From: JASJCL01 sp050291585
GTDB lineage: Bacteria; Desulfobacterota; Desulfobacteria; Desulfobacterales; Desulfosarcinaceae
Length of the DNA: 14,053 bases
Direction of reading: 5' to 3'
NCBI GenBank assembly: GCA_050291585.1
Contig: JBNKKA010000118.1
Location: forward strand, 1 to 14,053
The notes beneath the pieces are model-generated. The model was given only the letters and a program-made list of their open reading frames with translations, made no database searches and was not told the DNA's origin. The translations under genes were made by a program, and so were the position numbers. This document shows positions 1 through 7,496 of this stretch, piece by piece (position 1 is the first letter of the stretch; each line of letters begins with the position of its first letter).

Positions 1-2
1 AA

Positions 3-404
3 TACGCCGTGCGCGCCATCTATGAATTGGCCAAACGCAGTACCTGCGGTCCCACCAAGATCTCAGCTATTGCGGATGCTCAATCGATCCCCGTGCGTTT
101 TTTAGAAGTGATTCTCGGTCAACTCAAGAAAAGCGGCCTGGTGGCCTCCAAGCGCGGCTTTTACGGCGGCTATTACCTCCTCAAGCCGCCGGAAGACGTC
201 AGCGTCGGTGAGGTGTTGCGTTTTTTGCAGAAGAGGGTCGAGACGCCCCTGGCCGATGGCGGCCAGAAGGCGGCTGCGGATGGCGGCGAAGAGAATCCGG
301 CCCTGCAGCAGCTCTGGGTCAAGGTCAAGGCGGCCGTTTATGGCATCTATGACGACACCAGTATGAAGGACCTCCTGGATGAAAATACGGCCATGGAGGA
401 GTGA
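3..404 (+). CDS. Rrf2-family transcriptional regulator, 5' end missing
   Basis: Winged helix-turn-helix DNA-binding regulator of the Rrf2 family. The reading frame is open to the window edge and begins with YAVRAIYELA, which matches the usual start of helix 1 in Rrf2 proteins, so only about ten residues should be missing; the GTG at 9 is internal and is not the start. The recognition-helix region (IPVRFLEVILGQLKKSGLV) and the wing (KRGFYGGYYL) are clear. The three cysteines that hold the [2Fe-2S] cluster in IscR-type members are absent from the region after the wing; the only visible cysteine is near residue 14. It is therefore probably a cluster-free member that senses by another route. hmcA starts 76 bases downstream in the same direction. 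In Desulfovibrio vulgaris an Rrf2 protein encoded with hmc represses that operon, so control of hmc is the likely role here, by inference. Confidence 0.9.
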   Translation, partial: YAVRAIYELAKRSTCGPTKISAIADAQSIPVRFLEVILGQLKKSGLVASKRGFYGGYYLLKPPEDVSVGEVLRFLQKRVETPLADGGQKAAADGGEENPALQQLWVKVKAAVYGIYDDTSMKDLLDENTAMEE

Positions 405-437
405 CCCCTCGCCGTGCGCCATTCTTAAGATGAGGGG
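405..437 (+). repeat. Inverted repeat between the rrf2-like gene and hmcA
   Basis: CCCCTC at 405-410 is repeated in inverted form as GAGGGG at 432-437, with a perfect 8-base palindrome TCTTAAGA (423-430) inside the loop. It begins right after the regulator's stop codon and lies 44 bases before the hmcA start. It could be an operator, a leader hairpin or chance. The stem is only six pairs with a 21-base loop and no T-run follows, so it is not a standard terminator. No convincing -35/-10 pair was seen in the gap. Confidence 0.25.
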
Positions 438-480
438 CAATCGCTTAATCAACCGGACCATAGAACAAGGGCGAATTCGA

Positions 481-2121
481 ATGCGTAACCAGACGGTGAT
501 GACAAGAAGGCTCGGTATCTGGGCGGCCGCCCTGCTGTGCTGCGTCGGCTTCGCGGGCGCACTGGTGGTACAGGTGGGGGCGGCCGCTACGCCGGCACCC
601 GCGGGCGCTGAGGCCCAAGCGGATCGGATCCTCATTGACGGCCTGAAACAATTCGGTGCTTTGGAGCGCAGCGCGGTGGTCTTCCGGCACACCAAGCACA
701 CCATTGCGTTGGAAAAAATGGAGCTGAGCTGTCAGCGCTGTCACCTGGATGGAGAAAAGGGGACAGTGCTCAAGTTCAAGCGTCTCAAGGATACTGACAA
801 GCAGGCGACCATGGAGATCTACCACGCCGAGTGCATCGCCTGCCATACCGAGATCGCCGCTAGCGGCGAATCAAGTGGGCCGGTTACCTGCGGCGGTTGC
901 CATGCGACCGACCGCGTCACCGCGAAGGCCGTCACCACGGCCCAAACCACCCGCTGGCGACCCATCGATCTGGATAAGTCCCTGCACTATCGCCACGTCA
1001 AGACCCTGGAGAAGAAGTGCGAGTCCTGCCACCACGCCTATGATGAGGCGGCCAAAAAGCTGGTTTACCTGAAAGGCCAAGAGGGGGCCTGCCTTTACTG
1101 CCATCAGGCCGACACCGTAGAGAACCGCATCTCTATTCGTCTGGCCGCTCATCAGGCCTGTATCAGCTGTCACCGGGAACGCGCCGCCGCCGGCAAAGAT
1201 GCCGGTCCGGCGGACTGTATCTCCTGTCATGACGTCGAGGCTCAGGCCGGCATCCGGGTGGTCAAGGATATCCCGCGCATGGAGCGCAACCAGCCCGACG
1301 CCGTTTTCGTGAAAACGGTCCCTGCGGACGCAGTTGCCCCTCAGCTCGCCTCGACCCGCATGGGCATGCAGCAGGTGGCCTTTGACCATAAGGCCCACGA
1401 ACAATACAACCAGAGCTGTAAGGCCTGCCACCACGCTGCCCTAAACGATTGTGTCAGCTGCCATCGCAGCGAAGGGGCAAAGGAGGGGGGGCAGGTCAAA
1501 CTGGCCCAGGCCATGCACAAGGCCGGCAGCGCGGCGAGCTGTATCGGTTGCCATCAACGGCAGCAAGCCAAGCCCGAATGCGCCGGGTGCCACCTGCCGA
1601 GGACGGCGAATGCAAAAAAGGATGATCAGACCTGCCTGGCCTGCCATCGGATTCCGCCGCCCCCCAAGGACGGTTCAGCCCCCACACCGGCTGAATCTGC
1701 CGCACTGGCCCGTCAATGGCTGGACGCCCGGCCGACGGTTGCACCTTTGCGCGACCCGGAACGAATCCCCGAGACCGTGACCATTGGGCTGCTCAGCGAG
1801 CACTTCGAGCCGGCCAGCCTGCCCCATCGCAAGATCATCAACACACTTATGGACAGCATCGCCACCAACAAGCTGGCCGGCGCCTTTCACACGGATACGA
1901 CCACCCTGTGCCAGGGCTGCCATCACCAGAGCCCACCGGCCGAGCAACCGCCGCAATGCGGCAGCTGTCATGATCGCCGTGTGGCTGTCAAGACCACCGA
2001 GCGGCCGGGCCTGATGGCCGCCTATCATCAGCAGTGTCTGGGCTGCCACGACCGCATGGGGATCGCCAAGCCCGCCGCCCAAGACTGTGCGGTCTGTCAC
2101 AAAGAACGCCCGAAGGGCTAA
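481..2121 (+). CDS. hmcA: HmcA, 16-heme high-molecular-weight cytochrome c
   Basis: Periplasmic multiheme cytochrome that takes electrons from the tetraheme cytochrome c3 pool and passes them to the membrane part of the Hmc complex. The 546-residue product carries exactly 16 CXXCH motifs, from Cys84 to His540, the count and length known for HmcA; three are followed by a second His (CXXCHH). A signal peptide is plain: basic start (MTRR), hydrophobic stretch at about residues 11-32, then GAAAT near residue 35. The ATG at 481 is preferred because AAGGG lies nine bases before it; the frame stays open upstream to 379 but would then overlap the rrf2-like gene. ATG 499 is a possible second start. 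It is the first gene of the hmc set, with hmcB 34 bases downstream. Identification is firm: heme number, size and gene order all agree. Confidence 0.96.
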   Translation: MRNQTVMTRRLGIWAAALLCCVGFAGALVVQVGAAATPAPAGAEAQADRILIDGLKQFGALERSAVVFRHTKHTIALEKMELSCQRCHLDGEKGTVLKFKRLKDTDKQATMEIYHAECIACHTEIAASGESSGPVTCGGCHATDRVTAKAVTTAQTTRWRPIDLDKSLHYRHVKTLEKKCESCHHAYDEAAKKLVYLKGQEGACLYCHQADTVENRISIRLAAHQACISCHRERAAAGKDAGPADCISCHDVEAQAGIRVVKDIPRMERNQPDAVFVKTVPADAVAPQLASTRMGMQQVAFDHKAHEQYNQSCKACHHAALNDCVSCHRSEGAKEGGQVKLAQAMHKAGSAASCIGCHQRQQAKPECAGCHLPRTANAKKDDQTCLACHRIPPPPKDGSAPTPAESAALARQWLDARPTVAPLRDPERIPETVTIGLLSEHFEPASLPHRKIINTLMDSIATNKLAGAFHTDTTTLCQGCHHQSPPAEQPPQCGSCHDRRVAVKTTERPGLMAAYHQQCLGCHDRMGIAKPAAQDCAVCHKERPKG

Positions 2122-2155
2122 CCCCTGGACTTCAACAGAGCAGAGGGAAGCATCC

Positions 2156-3382
2156 ATGTCGATCTCTAGAAGAAAGTTTTTGGGTTGGATGAGCGCCGCC
2201 GGAGCCACCGCGCTGATACCTGGTCCGGCCCGGGCAGCCACCACTAAAGAGTTCTCCGGCTACCCCGACAGTATGGGCGTCTTGCACGACACGGTGCGCT
2301 GTATCGGTTGCCGGCGCTGCGAGGCCGCCTGCAACACGGTCAACAAGCTGCCTGCCCCGGAGACGGCCTTTGATGACCTGGGCGTTTTGGCCAAGCGTCG
2401 GCGAACCTCGGCTGGGGCCTATACGGTGGTCAATCGGATCGGGCAAACCCCGGTGACCGAAGGGAACCCCCCCGATGGGCCGCCTCCGGTCTATGTCAAA
2501 AAACAGTGCAACCACTGCCTAGAACCGGCATGCGCCTCGGCCTGTTTTGTCAAGGCCTTCACCAAGACACCGGAAGGGGCCGTGGTCTACAACGCCAAGG
2601 TCTGTGTAGGCTGTCGCTATTGCATGATCGCCTGCCCCTTTGAAATTCCCGCTTACCAATATGACGATGCTTTTTCGCCCGAGGTGACCAAGTGCACGCT
2701 GTGCCATCCGCGGGTGCAGGAGGGCCTCCTGCCGGGCTGCGTGGAGTCCTGCCCCACTGAGGCCCTGGTCTTTGGCAAGCGAAGCGATCTCCTGCGCCTG
2801 GCCCGCAATCGGATTGCACGTCATCCCGGGCAATACATCGAGCATATCTACGGCGAGCGCGAAATGGGTGGTACCAGTTGGCTCTACTTGTCGGCAGTAC
2901 CCTTTGAGACCCTCGGCATGCGCACGGATCTTGGCACCACCCCGGCCCCCAAGCTTACATCCGGTGCCCTCGGCGCGGTGCCCATGGTGGTGGGGCTGTG
3001 GCCGGTGCTGCTCACTGGCGTTTACGCCATGAACAAGCGCAAGGAGAAACTGGCCGCCGAAGCCCAGGCCGAAGCCGTGACAGCGGCTGTGGCCGCCGCC
3101 GAGGCCAGCGCTGACGAGACCTTGGCCGCCGCCAAGGAGAAGGCCGCCGTCGATGGGGAGGCGGCCCTCGCAAAATTGACCGCAGAGCACGAAAAGCAGG
3201 TGGCCGAAGCGGTCAAGACAGCCCTGGCGGCGGCTGCCGCCGAAGTGGCAGCCGAAGCTACAGTCGCCGCAGAGGCCGGAGCCGATGGAGAAGCAGATGC
3301 AGCCGTGAGTGCGGTCGTCGAGGACTCTCCAAAGCCCAGCGAGGGCGGTGCCGAACCCACCAGCAATGAGGAGGATGAGTGA
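2156..3382 (+). CDS. hmcB: HmcB, Tat-exported four-cluster iron-sulfur protein of Hmc
   Basis: Electron-transfer subunit linking HmcA to the NrfD-like HmcC. The ATG at 2156 is preceded by AGAGGGAAG and gives a twin-arginine signal, SRRKFLG, so the folded protein should be exported. Four [4Fe-4S] cysteine sets are present: C49/52/55/59, C118/121/126/130, C150/153/156/160 and C180/183/195/199, the DsrO/NrfC arrangement. A single membrane helix follows at about residues 273-292 (VPMVVGLWPVLLTGVYAM) and then a KRKEK stop-transfer cluster, so the rest faces the cytoplasm. The last ~115 residues (293-408) are strongly Ala- and Glu-rich and look like a helical or coiled-coil tail, ending in an acidic NEEDE. 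At 408 residues it is longer than the roughly 370 I recall for the D. vulgaris protein, the excess apparently in this tail. The stop overlaps the hmcC start (TGATG). Confidence 0.94.
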   Translation: MSISRRKFLGWMSAAGATALIPGPARAATTKEFSGYPDSMGVLHDTVRCIGCRRCEAACNTVNKLPAPETAFDDLGVLAKRRRTSAGAYTVVNRIGQTPVTEGNPPDGPPPVYVKKQCNHCLEPACASACFVKAFTKTPEGAVVYNAKVCVGCRYCMIACPFEIPAYQYDDAFSPEVTKCTLCHPRVQEGLLPGCVESCPTEALVFGKRSDLLRLARNRIARHPGQYIEHIYGEREMGGTSWLYLSAVPFETLGMRTDLGTTPAPKLTSGALGAVPMVVGLWPVLLTGVYAMNKRKEKLAAEAQAEAVTAAVAAAEASADETLAAAKEKAAVDGEAALAKLTAEHEKQVAEAVKTALAAAAAEVAAEATVAAEAGADGEADAAVSAVVEDSPKPSEGGAEPTSNEEDE

Positions 3383-4551
3383 TGTCCGAAGGGATTCGTT
3401 CTGAAGCAAACAATCGCTTCTCACGCTTCAATATCATTGCCGGCGCCATCGTGGTCATGGGCATTATCCTGACCATCCTGAGGTTCACCAAAGGGCTGGG
3501 GCCGGTATCCAATTTGTCGGACTACAACCCCTGGGGCATTTGGATCGGTTTCGATCTCCTGGTAGGCGTAGCCCTGGCAGCGGGCGGCTATGTGACCTCG
3601 GCGGCGGTCTATCTCTTCGGAATGAAGCGCTTTCATGCCGCAGTGCGCCCGGCCATCCTGACCGGTTTCCTGGGATACGCCCTGGTGGTGTTTGCTCTGC
3701 ATTACGATGTGGGGCGACCCTGGCGGCTGCCCTATCCCTTCATCGTTCAGCAGGGGACCACCTCGCTGCTCTTCGAAGTGGGCGCCTGTGTGGCCCTTTA
3801 TCTTACCGTGCTTTTCATCGAGTTCTCCCCCGCCGCCCTGGAGTGGCTGGGGTTGAAATGGGCCCGCGCCATCGTAGTCAAACTCACCATCCTCCTGACG
3901 ATTTTCGGCGTAATTCTCTCCACCCTGCATCAGAGTTCTTTGGGGGCTCTTTTTCTCATCGCGCCATCAAAACTGCACCCCTTGTGGTACTCCACCTATC
4001 TGCCGGTCTACTTCTTCATCACCAGCATCATCGCAGGGCTCTCCATGGTGATCTTCGAGAGTAGTCTCTCGCATCGCTTCTTCGCCCACAAGATGGATGC
4101 AGCGCATCTGGCGGAAAAGGATACCCTGCCTCTGGGCTTTGGCAAGGCGGCCGCCTTTGTCCTGGCCGGCTATTTCATGATCAAGGTGGTGGGTATCGCC
4201 GCCGACAACAACTGGCATTATCTGGCTACGGGGTATGGTGCCTGGTACCTGGTGGAGCTGCTCGGTTTCGTGGCCCTGCCGGCCTTCCTTTACGCCGTGG
4301 GTGTGCGCGATAAAAATCCCTTGCTGATCCGCCGGACCGCCGCGTTGACAGTGCTCGGGGTGGTGGTCAACCGCTTCAACGTCAGCATGGTGGCCTTCAA
4401 CTACCATCTGCCTTCGTCAGAGCGCTACTTCCCCAGCTGGATGGAGATCGGCATCTCCGTATTCATCGTCACCATCGGCATCATCGTCTATCGCTTCATC
4501 GTCAGCCGTATGCCGGTGCTGTATGCCCATCCGGATTACCCCGCCCATTAA
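3382..4551 (+). CDS. hmcC: HmcC, NrfD/PsrC-family integral membrane subunit
   Basis: Membrane subunit of the NrfD/PsrC family, which in related complexes interacts with quinone or carries electrons across to the partner subunits without a cofactor of its own. The 389-residue protein shows ten hydrophobic segments, beginning at about FNIIAGAIVVMGIIL and ending at ISVFIVTIGIIVYRF, as in other HmcC/DsrP proteins. Family-typical features include NPWGIWIGFDLL after helix 1 and the LHQSSLGALF stretch in helix 5. The ATG at 3382 overlaps the hmcB stop by one base and has GGAGG seven bases upstream; a GTG three bases earlier is less likely. Translational coupling to hmcB is expected. HmcB is the natural periplasmic partner. 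The call rests on clear family similarity plus gene order. Confidence 0.94.
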   Translation: MSEGIRSEANNRFSRFNIIAGAIVVMGIILTILRFTKGLGPVSNLSDYNPWGIWIGFDLLVGVALAAGGYVTSAAVYLFGMKRFHAAVRPAILTGFLGYALVVFALHYDVGRPWRLPYPFIVQQGTTSLLFEVGACVALYLTVLFIEFSPAALEWLGLKWARAIVVKLTILLTIFGVILSTLHQSSLGALFLIAPSKLHPLWYSTYLPVYFFITSIIAGLSMVIFESSLSHRFFAHKMDAAHLAEKDTLPLGFGKAAAFVLAGYFMIKVVGIAADNNWHYLATGYGAWYLVELLGFVALPAFLYAVGVRDKNPLLIRRTAALTVLGVVVNRFNVSMVAFNYHLPSSERYFPSWMEIGISVFIVTIGIIVYRFIVSRMPVLYAHPDYPAH

Positions 4552-4587
4552 AACATGGGCTGGTATGTAATTGGAGAGAAAGAGATT

Positions 4588-4716
4588 ATGGAAACCTTTT
4601 TTTCACTACAAGAATTCATCGCTTTCACCAAAGCCATCATCTACGGACTGATTGTCCTGACCCTGGTGGCCATGCCGGCCTTCTGGTTCTTTTTAACCGA
4701 GCGCGACGAAGATTAA
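4588..4716 (+). CDS. hmcD: HmcD, small membrane protein of the Hmc complex
   Basis: A 42-residue open frame starting METFFSLQEFIAFTK, with one membrane helix at about residues 15-36 (KAIIYGLIVLTLVAMPAFWF) and a charged end, TERDED. D. vulgaris hmcD encodes a peptide of similar size (about 46 residues) at the same place, between hmcC and hmcE, which is the main reason for the call. Its job is unknown; single-helix peptides of this kind usually stabilise a membrane complex. GGAG at 4573-4576 precedes the ATG by 11 bases. It is short enough to be missed by automatic annotation. The 84 bases between it and hmcE hold only a weak GCCGA/TCGGC inverted repeat and the hmcE ribosome site. Confidence 0.85.
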   Translation: METFFSLQEFIAFTKAIIYGLIVLTLVAMPAFWFFLTERDED

Positions 4717-4800
4717 TGCATACGGGTCGAACCATGGCATGTTGGCCGACCATTGTCATGTTCGGCTTTAAGATAACCACCATTTAAGGAGCCATAGAAG

Positions 4801-5478
4801 ATGTACGCTTTTGTTACCGGACCGCTTGCATGGCTGTCTTTCGGCATCTTTTTCGTGGGCATCCTGGTGAGGATCGTCACCTACATCAGGGGGCTCAACT
4901 GGCAAATGGACCGGGTGGCCTATCAGGCCTTTCCCGGAGCCGGATTTAGGGGCGCCGTGCGCTCGGTAGTGTATTGGTTGCTGCCCTTCGGTACCCACAG
5001 TTGGCGTTTTTACCCCGTATTCACCATCTTGGTGTTTGTCTTCCACATTTGCCTGTTGGTGACGCCGGTGTTTCTCCTGGGCCACAACCTGCTCCTCCAG
5101 GAGCGTTGGGGTTTCTCCTTGGGAACATTGCCCGAAGGTCTCACCGACGGCATGACGGTGGTCCTCATGGTGGCGGCGGTTGGGATTCTTCTCAGGCGCA
5201 TCGCCCTGCCCGAGGTGCGTATTCTGACCAAACCCTACGACCTGCTGCTGCTGGTCATTGCCGTAGCCCCGTTTTTTACTGGGTTTTGCGCCTATCATCA
5301 ACTGGGCAACTACGATGCCTGGCTGATCGCCCACATACTCAGTGGGGAACTCATGCTGGTTGCCATACCGCTGACCAAACTCTCCCACTTCGTCCTCTTT
5401 TTCTGCTCGCGAATTCAGATCGGGATGGATTTTGGGATCAAGCGCGGGGGCATGAAGAACAAGGGTTTGGCCTGGTAA
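4801..5478 (+). CDS. hmcE: HmcE, NarI-like cytochrome b membrane subunit
   Basis: Integral membrane heme b subunit of the NarI/DsrM/HmcE group. It should carry electrons across or within the membrane to the cytoplasmic HmcF. The 225-residue protein has five hydrophobic segments at about residues 9-29, 70-94, 115-133, 146-165 and 175-202. Candidate heme ligands lie in or near them: His82, His95, His166, His178 and His196. All five are matched in the paralogous TmcC encoded at 12770-13429 (His81, 94, 165, 177, 195). Other shared blocks are GPLAWL near the N-terminus, LLPFGT, TPVFLL, GMTVV and ITGF/FTGF plus AYHQ. AAGGAG lies nine bases before the ATG. The hmcF gene follows after 36 bases, so the E/F pair is probably cotranslated and acts as a module. 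Confidence 0.93.
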   Translation: MYAFVTGPLAWLSFGIFFVGILVRIVTYIRGLNWQMDRVAYQAFPGAGFRGAVRSVVYWLLPFGTHSWRFYPVFTILVFVFHICLLVTPVFLLGHNLLLQERWGFSLGTLPEGLTDGMTVVLMVAAVGILLRRIALPEVRILTKPYDLLLLVIAVAPFFTGFCAYHQLGNYDAWLIAHILSGELMLVAIPLTKLSHFVLFFCSRIQIGMDFGIKRGGMKNKGLAW

Positions 5479-5514
5479 ATCAACAAGCGGTGTTTTCAAT
5501 AAAACGGGGGAGCT

Positions 5515-6900
5515 ATGCCGGAAGGCAAGTTGTGCAACAAACAAACGGTGGATACCAAAGAGCAGCTCGACGCCTTGTTGTCGGACAAGAGCGGCAAACA
5601 ATACTACCAGGAGATGAAACAGCTCGATGTGGACGGCGACGCCCTATGGGCCGCGATTCAGAAGAGCTTGAAATCGCGCCTGCGCACCTGGCTGGAGATC
5701 TGCGCCCATTGCGGTATGTGCGCCGACAGCTGCTTTTTCTACCTGGCCAACAACAAAGACCCCAAACAGGTGCCCTCCTACAAGATTCAGTCGACCCTGG
5801 GGGAAATGGTGCGCCGCAAAGGCCAGGTGGACAACGCCTTCATGGAACATGTCATGGATGTGGCCTGGAGCCAGTGCAGCTGCTGCAACCGTTGCGGCAT
5901 GTACTGCCCCTTCGGCATCGACATGGGGGTCATGTTCGGCTACCTGCGCGGCCTGTGCTTCTCCCAGGGATTTGTTCCCTGGGAACTCAAGATCGGTTCG
6001 GGCATGCACCGCATCTACCGGGCCCAGATGGATGTCACTACAGAGGACTGGGTCGAGACTTGCGAGTGGATGGTGGAGGAGTACGAGGATGACTGGCCCA
6101 AACTGGAGATCCCGGTGGACAAGCCCAATGCTGACTTCATCTACACGGTCAACGCCCGTGAGGTGAAACACTACCCCGAGGATCTGGCCGAGGCGGCGAT
6201 TCTCTTCAGTATCGCCGGTGAGAACTGGACCGTTCCCAGCCAAGGCTGGGAGGAGACCAGTCTGGCCATGTTTGCCGGTGACTGGGCGGCCTGCAAGATG
6301 CAGGTGGAAAGCGTCTACGACGCCATGGACCGTTTGAAACCCAAGGGCATGGTAGTGACCGAGTGCGGGCACGCCTATCGCGCCACGGTGCTCGAAGGGC
6401 CTTACTGGGCCGGCCTGAAAACCGGCCAGACCCCGGTGGAGAGTTTTCACTACGTGGAGTGGGTGGCCGAGGCCCTGCGCACCGGCAAGCTCAAGATCGA
6501 TCCGGCTAAACGAATCAAGGAGCCGGTTACTTACCAGGACTCCTGCAACTATATCCGCAACGGCGGCTTGAGCGACTGCGCCCGGGAGATCATGAGCTAT
6601 ATCGCTGAGGATTTCCGCGAGATGAAGCCCTGCAAGGAGCACAACTTCTGCTGTGGCGGTGGTGGCGGATTGAACGGTATCGGGCGTTACCGGGAGCAGC
6701 GCAACATCGGCCTTCAGGTCAAGCGCGATCAGATCCTGGCCACGGGCGCCAAGCTGGTGGTGGCGCCTTGCCATAACTGCTGGGATGCCATAAGGGATCT
6801 GGAGGAGGTTTACCACATCGGGATCCGCTGGAGCTTTTTGAAGCCCCTGCTGATCAAAATGGTGGAGGTGCCCGAGCACCTAAAACCGGCAGAGGAATAA
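5515..6900 (+). CDS. hmcF: HmcF, HdrD/DsrK-like cytoplasmic iron-sulfur subunit
   Basis: Cytoplasmic electron-transfer subunit related to HdrD and DsrK. The 461-residue protein has two ferredoxin-type [4Fe-4S] sets, C63/66/69/73 and C121/124/127/131 (with an extra C123), then a C-terminal CCG domain with complete spacing: C344, C379-C380, C419 and C422. In HdrD-type proteins this domain binds an unusual [4Fe-4S] cluster that reacts with a thiol or disulfide. The first CCG repeat is degraded: the positions expected to be Cys and Cys-Cys are not cysteine and only the CGHAYR remnant persists, as in DsrK-type proteins with one working CCG. There is no membrane segment; it should dock on HmcE. The natural electron acceptor is not shown by the sequence. 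The N-terminal half closely resembles TmcB at the window end. Confidence 0.94.
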   Translation: MPEGKLCNKQTVDTKEQLDALLSDKSGKQYYQEMKQLDVDGDALWAAIQKSLKSRLRTWLEICAHCGMCADSCFFYLANNKDPKQVPSYKIQSTLGEMVRRKGQVDNAFMEHVMDVAWSQCSCCNRCGMYCPFGIDMGVMFGYLRGLCFSQGFVPWELKIGSGMHRIYRAQMDVTTEDWVETCEWMVEEYEDDWPKLEIPVDKPNADFIYTVNAREVKHYPEDLAEAAILFSIAGENWTVPSQGWEETSLAMFAGDWAACKMQVESVYDAMDRLKPKGMVVTECGHAYRATVLEGPYWAGLKTGQTPVESFHYVEWVAEALRTGKLKIDPAKRIKEPVTYQDSCNYIRNGGLSDCAREIMSYIAEDFREMKPCKEHNFCCGGGGGLNGIGRYREQRNIGLQVKRDQILATGAKLVVAPCHNCWDAIRDLEEVYHIGIRWSFLKPLLIKMVEVPEHLKPAEE

Positions 6901-6940
6901 TACCGAGGTTTACGTCTAGATCCGAATGGATTGAGAGGCG

Positions 6941-7486
6941 GTGAATAGGGTGGCAGTGGAAGCGGTCCGATTAGGTGCTGACGGTAGTCTGACCCAAGGG
7001 GCAGATCAAGCGGTGGATGACGTTCTGGCCGTGCTGGGTCATCCCCTCGAGCTGGCCCCAGCGCTGACCCTGCGCAGCTACTTCCGAATGCTCGTCCGTT
7101 ACCCCCTTCTGGCCCGCACCAGCCCCTTCTTCTCAGACCTTCTCGGCCAATACGGCAAACTGTCCCCCGAGGGCTGCCATTGGAATGGTTGCGATGCGCT
7201 GGAGTTCTCCAAAACCGTCGAGATGATCGGTTTTCCGGGGGACCCCAAACTGGAGATCTATCTCTCCTTGTGGGGGCGTAGGGGGGAGGCCTACATCGAC
7301 CTCAAGTTGATTCCTTTGGGAATGCTGCTGGACATGCCCCTCGCCCTGGGGCAACTGCGGCATGTGATCTTTGGCGACAGCATCGACACCTTTGTCTTTG
7401 ACACGGTCTACACCCTTTTTGAATTTGTGGACGGCGTGGCATGGCAACTGGGATTCCAGAGTGCGCCGGAAGCCTGCCTAATTTAG
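6941..7486 (+). CDS. Conserved-looking soluble protein of unknown function after hmcF
   Basis: I do not recognise this family. The 181-residue product is probably cytoplasmic: no signal peptide and no clear membrane helix. Visible features are LRSYFRMLVRYPLLARTSPFF in the first half, HWNGC with the only internal cysteine of note, EIYLSLWGRRGEAYIDLKLIP, and an aromatic- and acid-rich end with a second cysteine (EACLI). The start is uncertain. GTG 6941 has GAGAGG only two bases away, whereas GTG 6950 is 11 bases from it and may be the true start; an ATG at 6926 is closed by a stop two codons on. It follows hmcF by 40 bases, and its stop codon lies inside the ribosome site of the next gene, so it should be cotranscribed with hmc and the stress-protein gene. 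Coding character is supported by composition and tight packing, not by known homologs. A role in maturation, assembly or regulation of Hmc is speculation. Confidence 0.75.
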   Translation: MNRVAVEAVRLGADGSLTQGADQAVDDVLAVLGHPLELAPALTLRSYFRMLVRYPLLARTSPFFSDLLGQYGKLSPEGCHWNGCDALEFSKTVEMIGFPGDPKLEIYLSLWGRRGEAYIDLKLIPLGMLLDMPLALGQLRHVIFGDSIDTFVFDTVYTLFEFVDGVAWQLGFQSAPEACLI

Positions 7487-7496
7487 GAGATGACCC

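Noticed and set aside
102..704. Long minus-strand frame of 200 codons over the rrf2-like gene and the hmcA start
   Set aside because: It lies opposite two well-supported genes, shows no recognisable domain and is explained by high-GC codon bias.
2519..3424. Minus-strand frame of 301 codons opposite hmcB
   Set aside because: It is the complement of the Ala/Glu-rich hmcB tail and carries no independent signal.
4717..4800. Weak GCCGA/TCGGC inverted repeat between hmcD and hmcE
   Set aside because: Five pairs with a 12-base loop; likely chance in this base composition.
4974..6092. 372-codon + frame crossing hmcE and hmcF
   Set aside because: It overlaps two clear genes in another frame, and its Arg/Pro/Gly-rich low-quality sequence matches no family.
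5644..6879. Minus-strand frame of 411 codons opposite hmcF
   Set aside because: It is a shadow of hmcF; its His/Leu/Val-rich composition without motifs is typical of antisense GC-rich frames.
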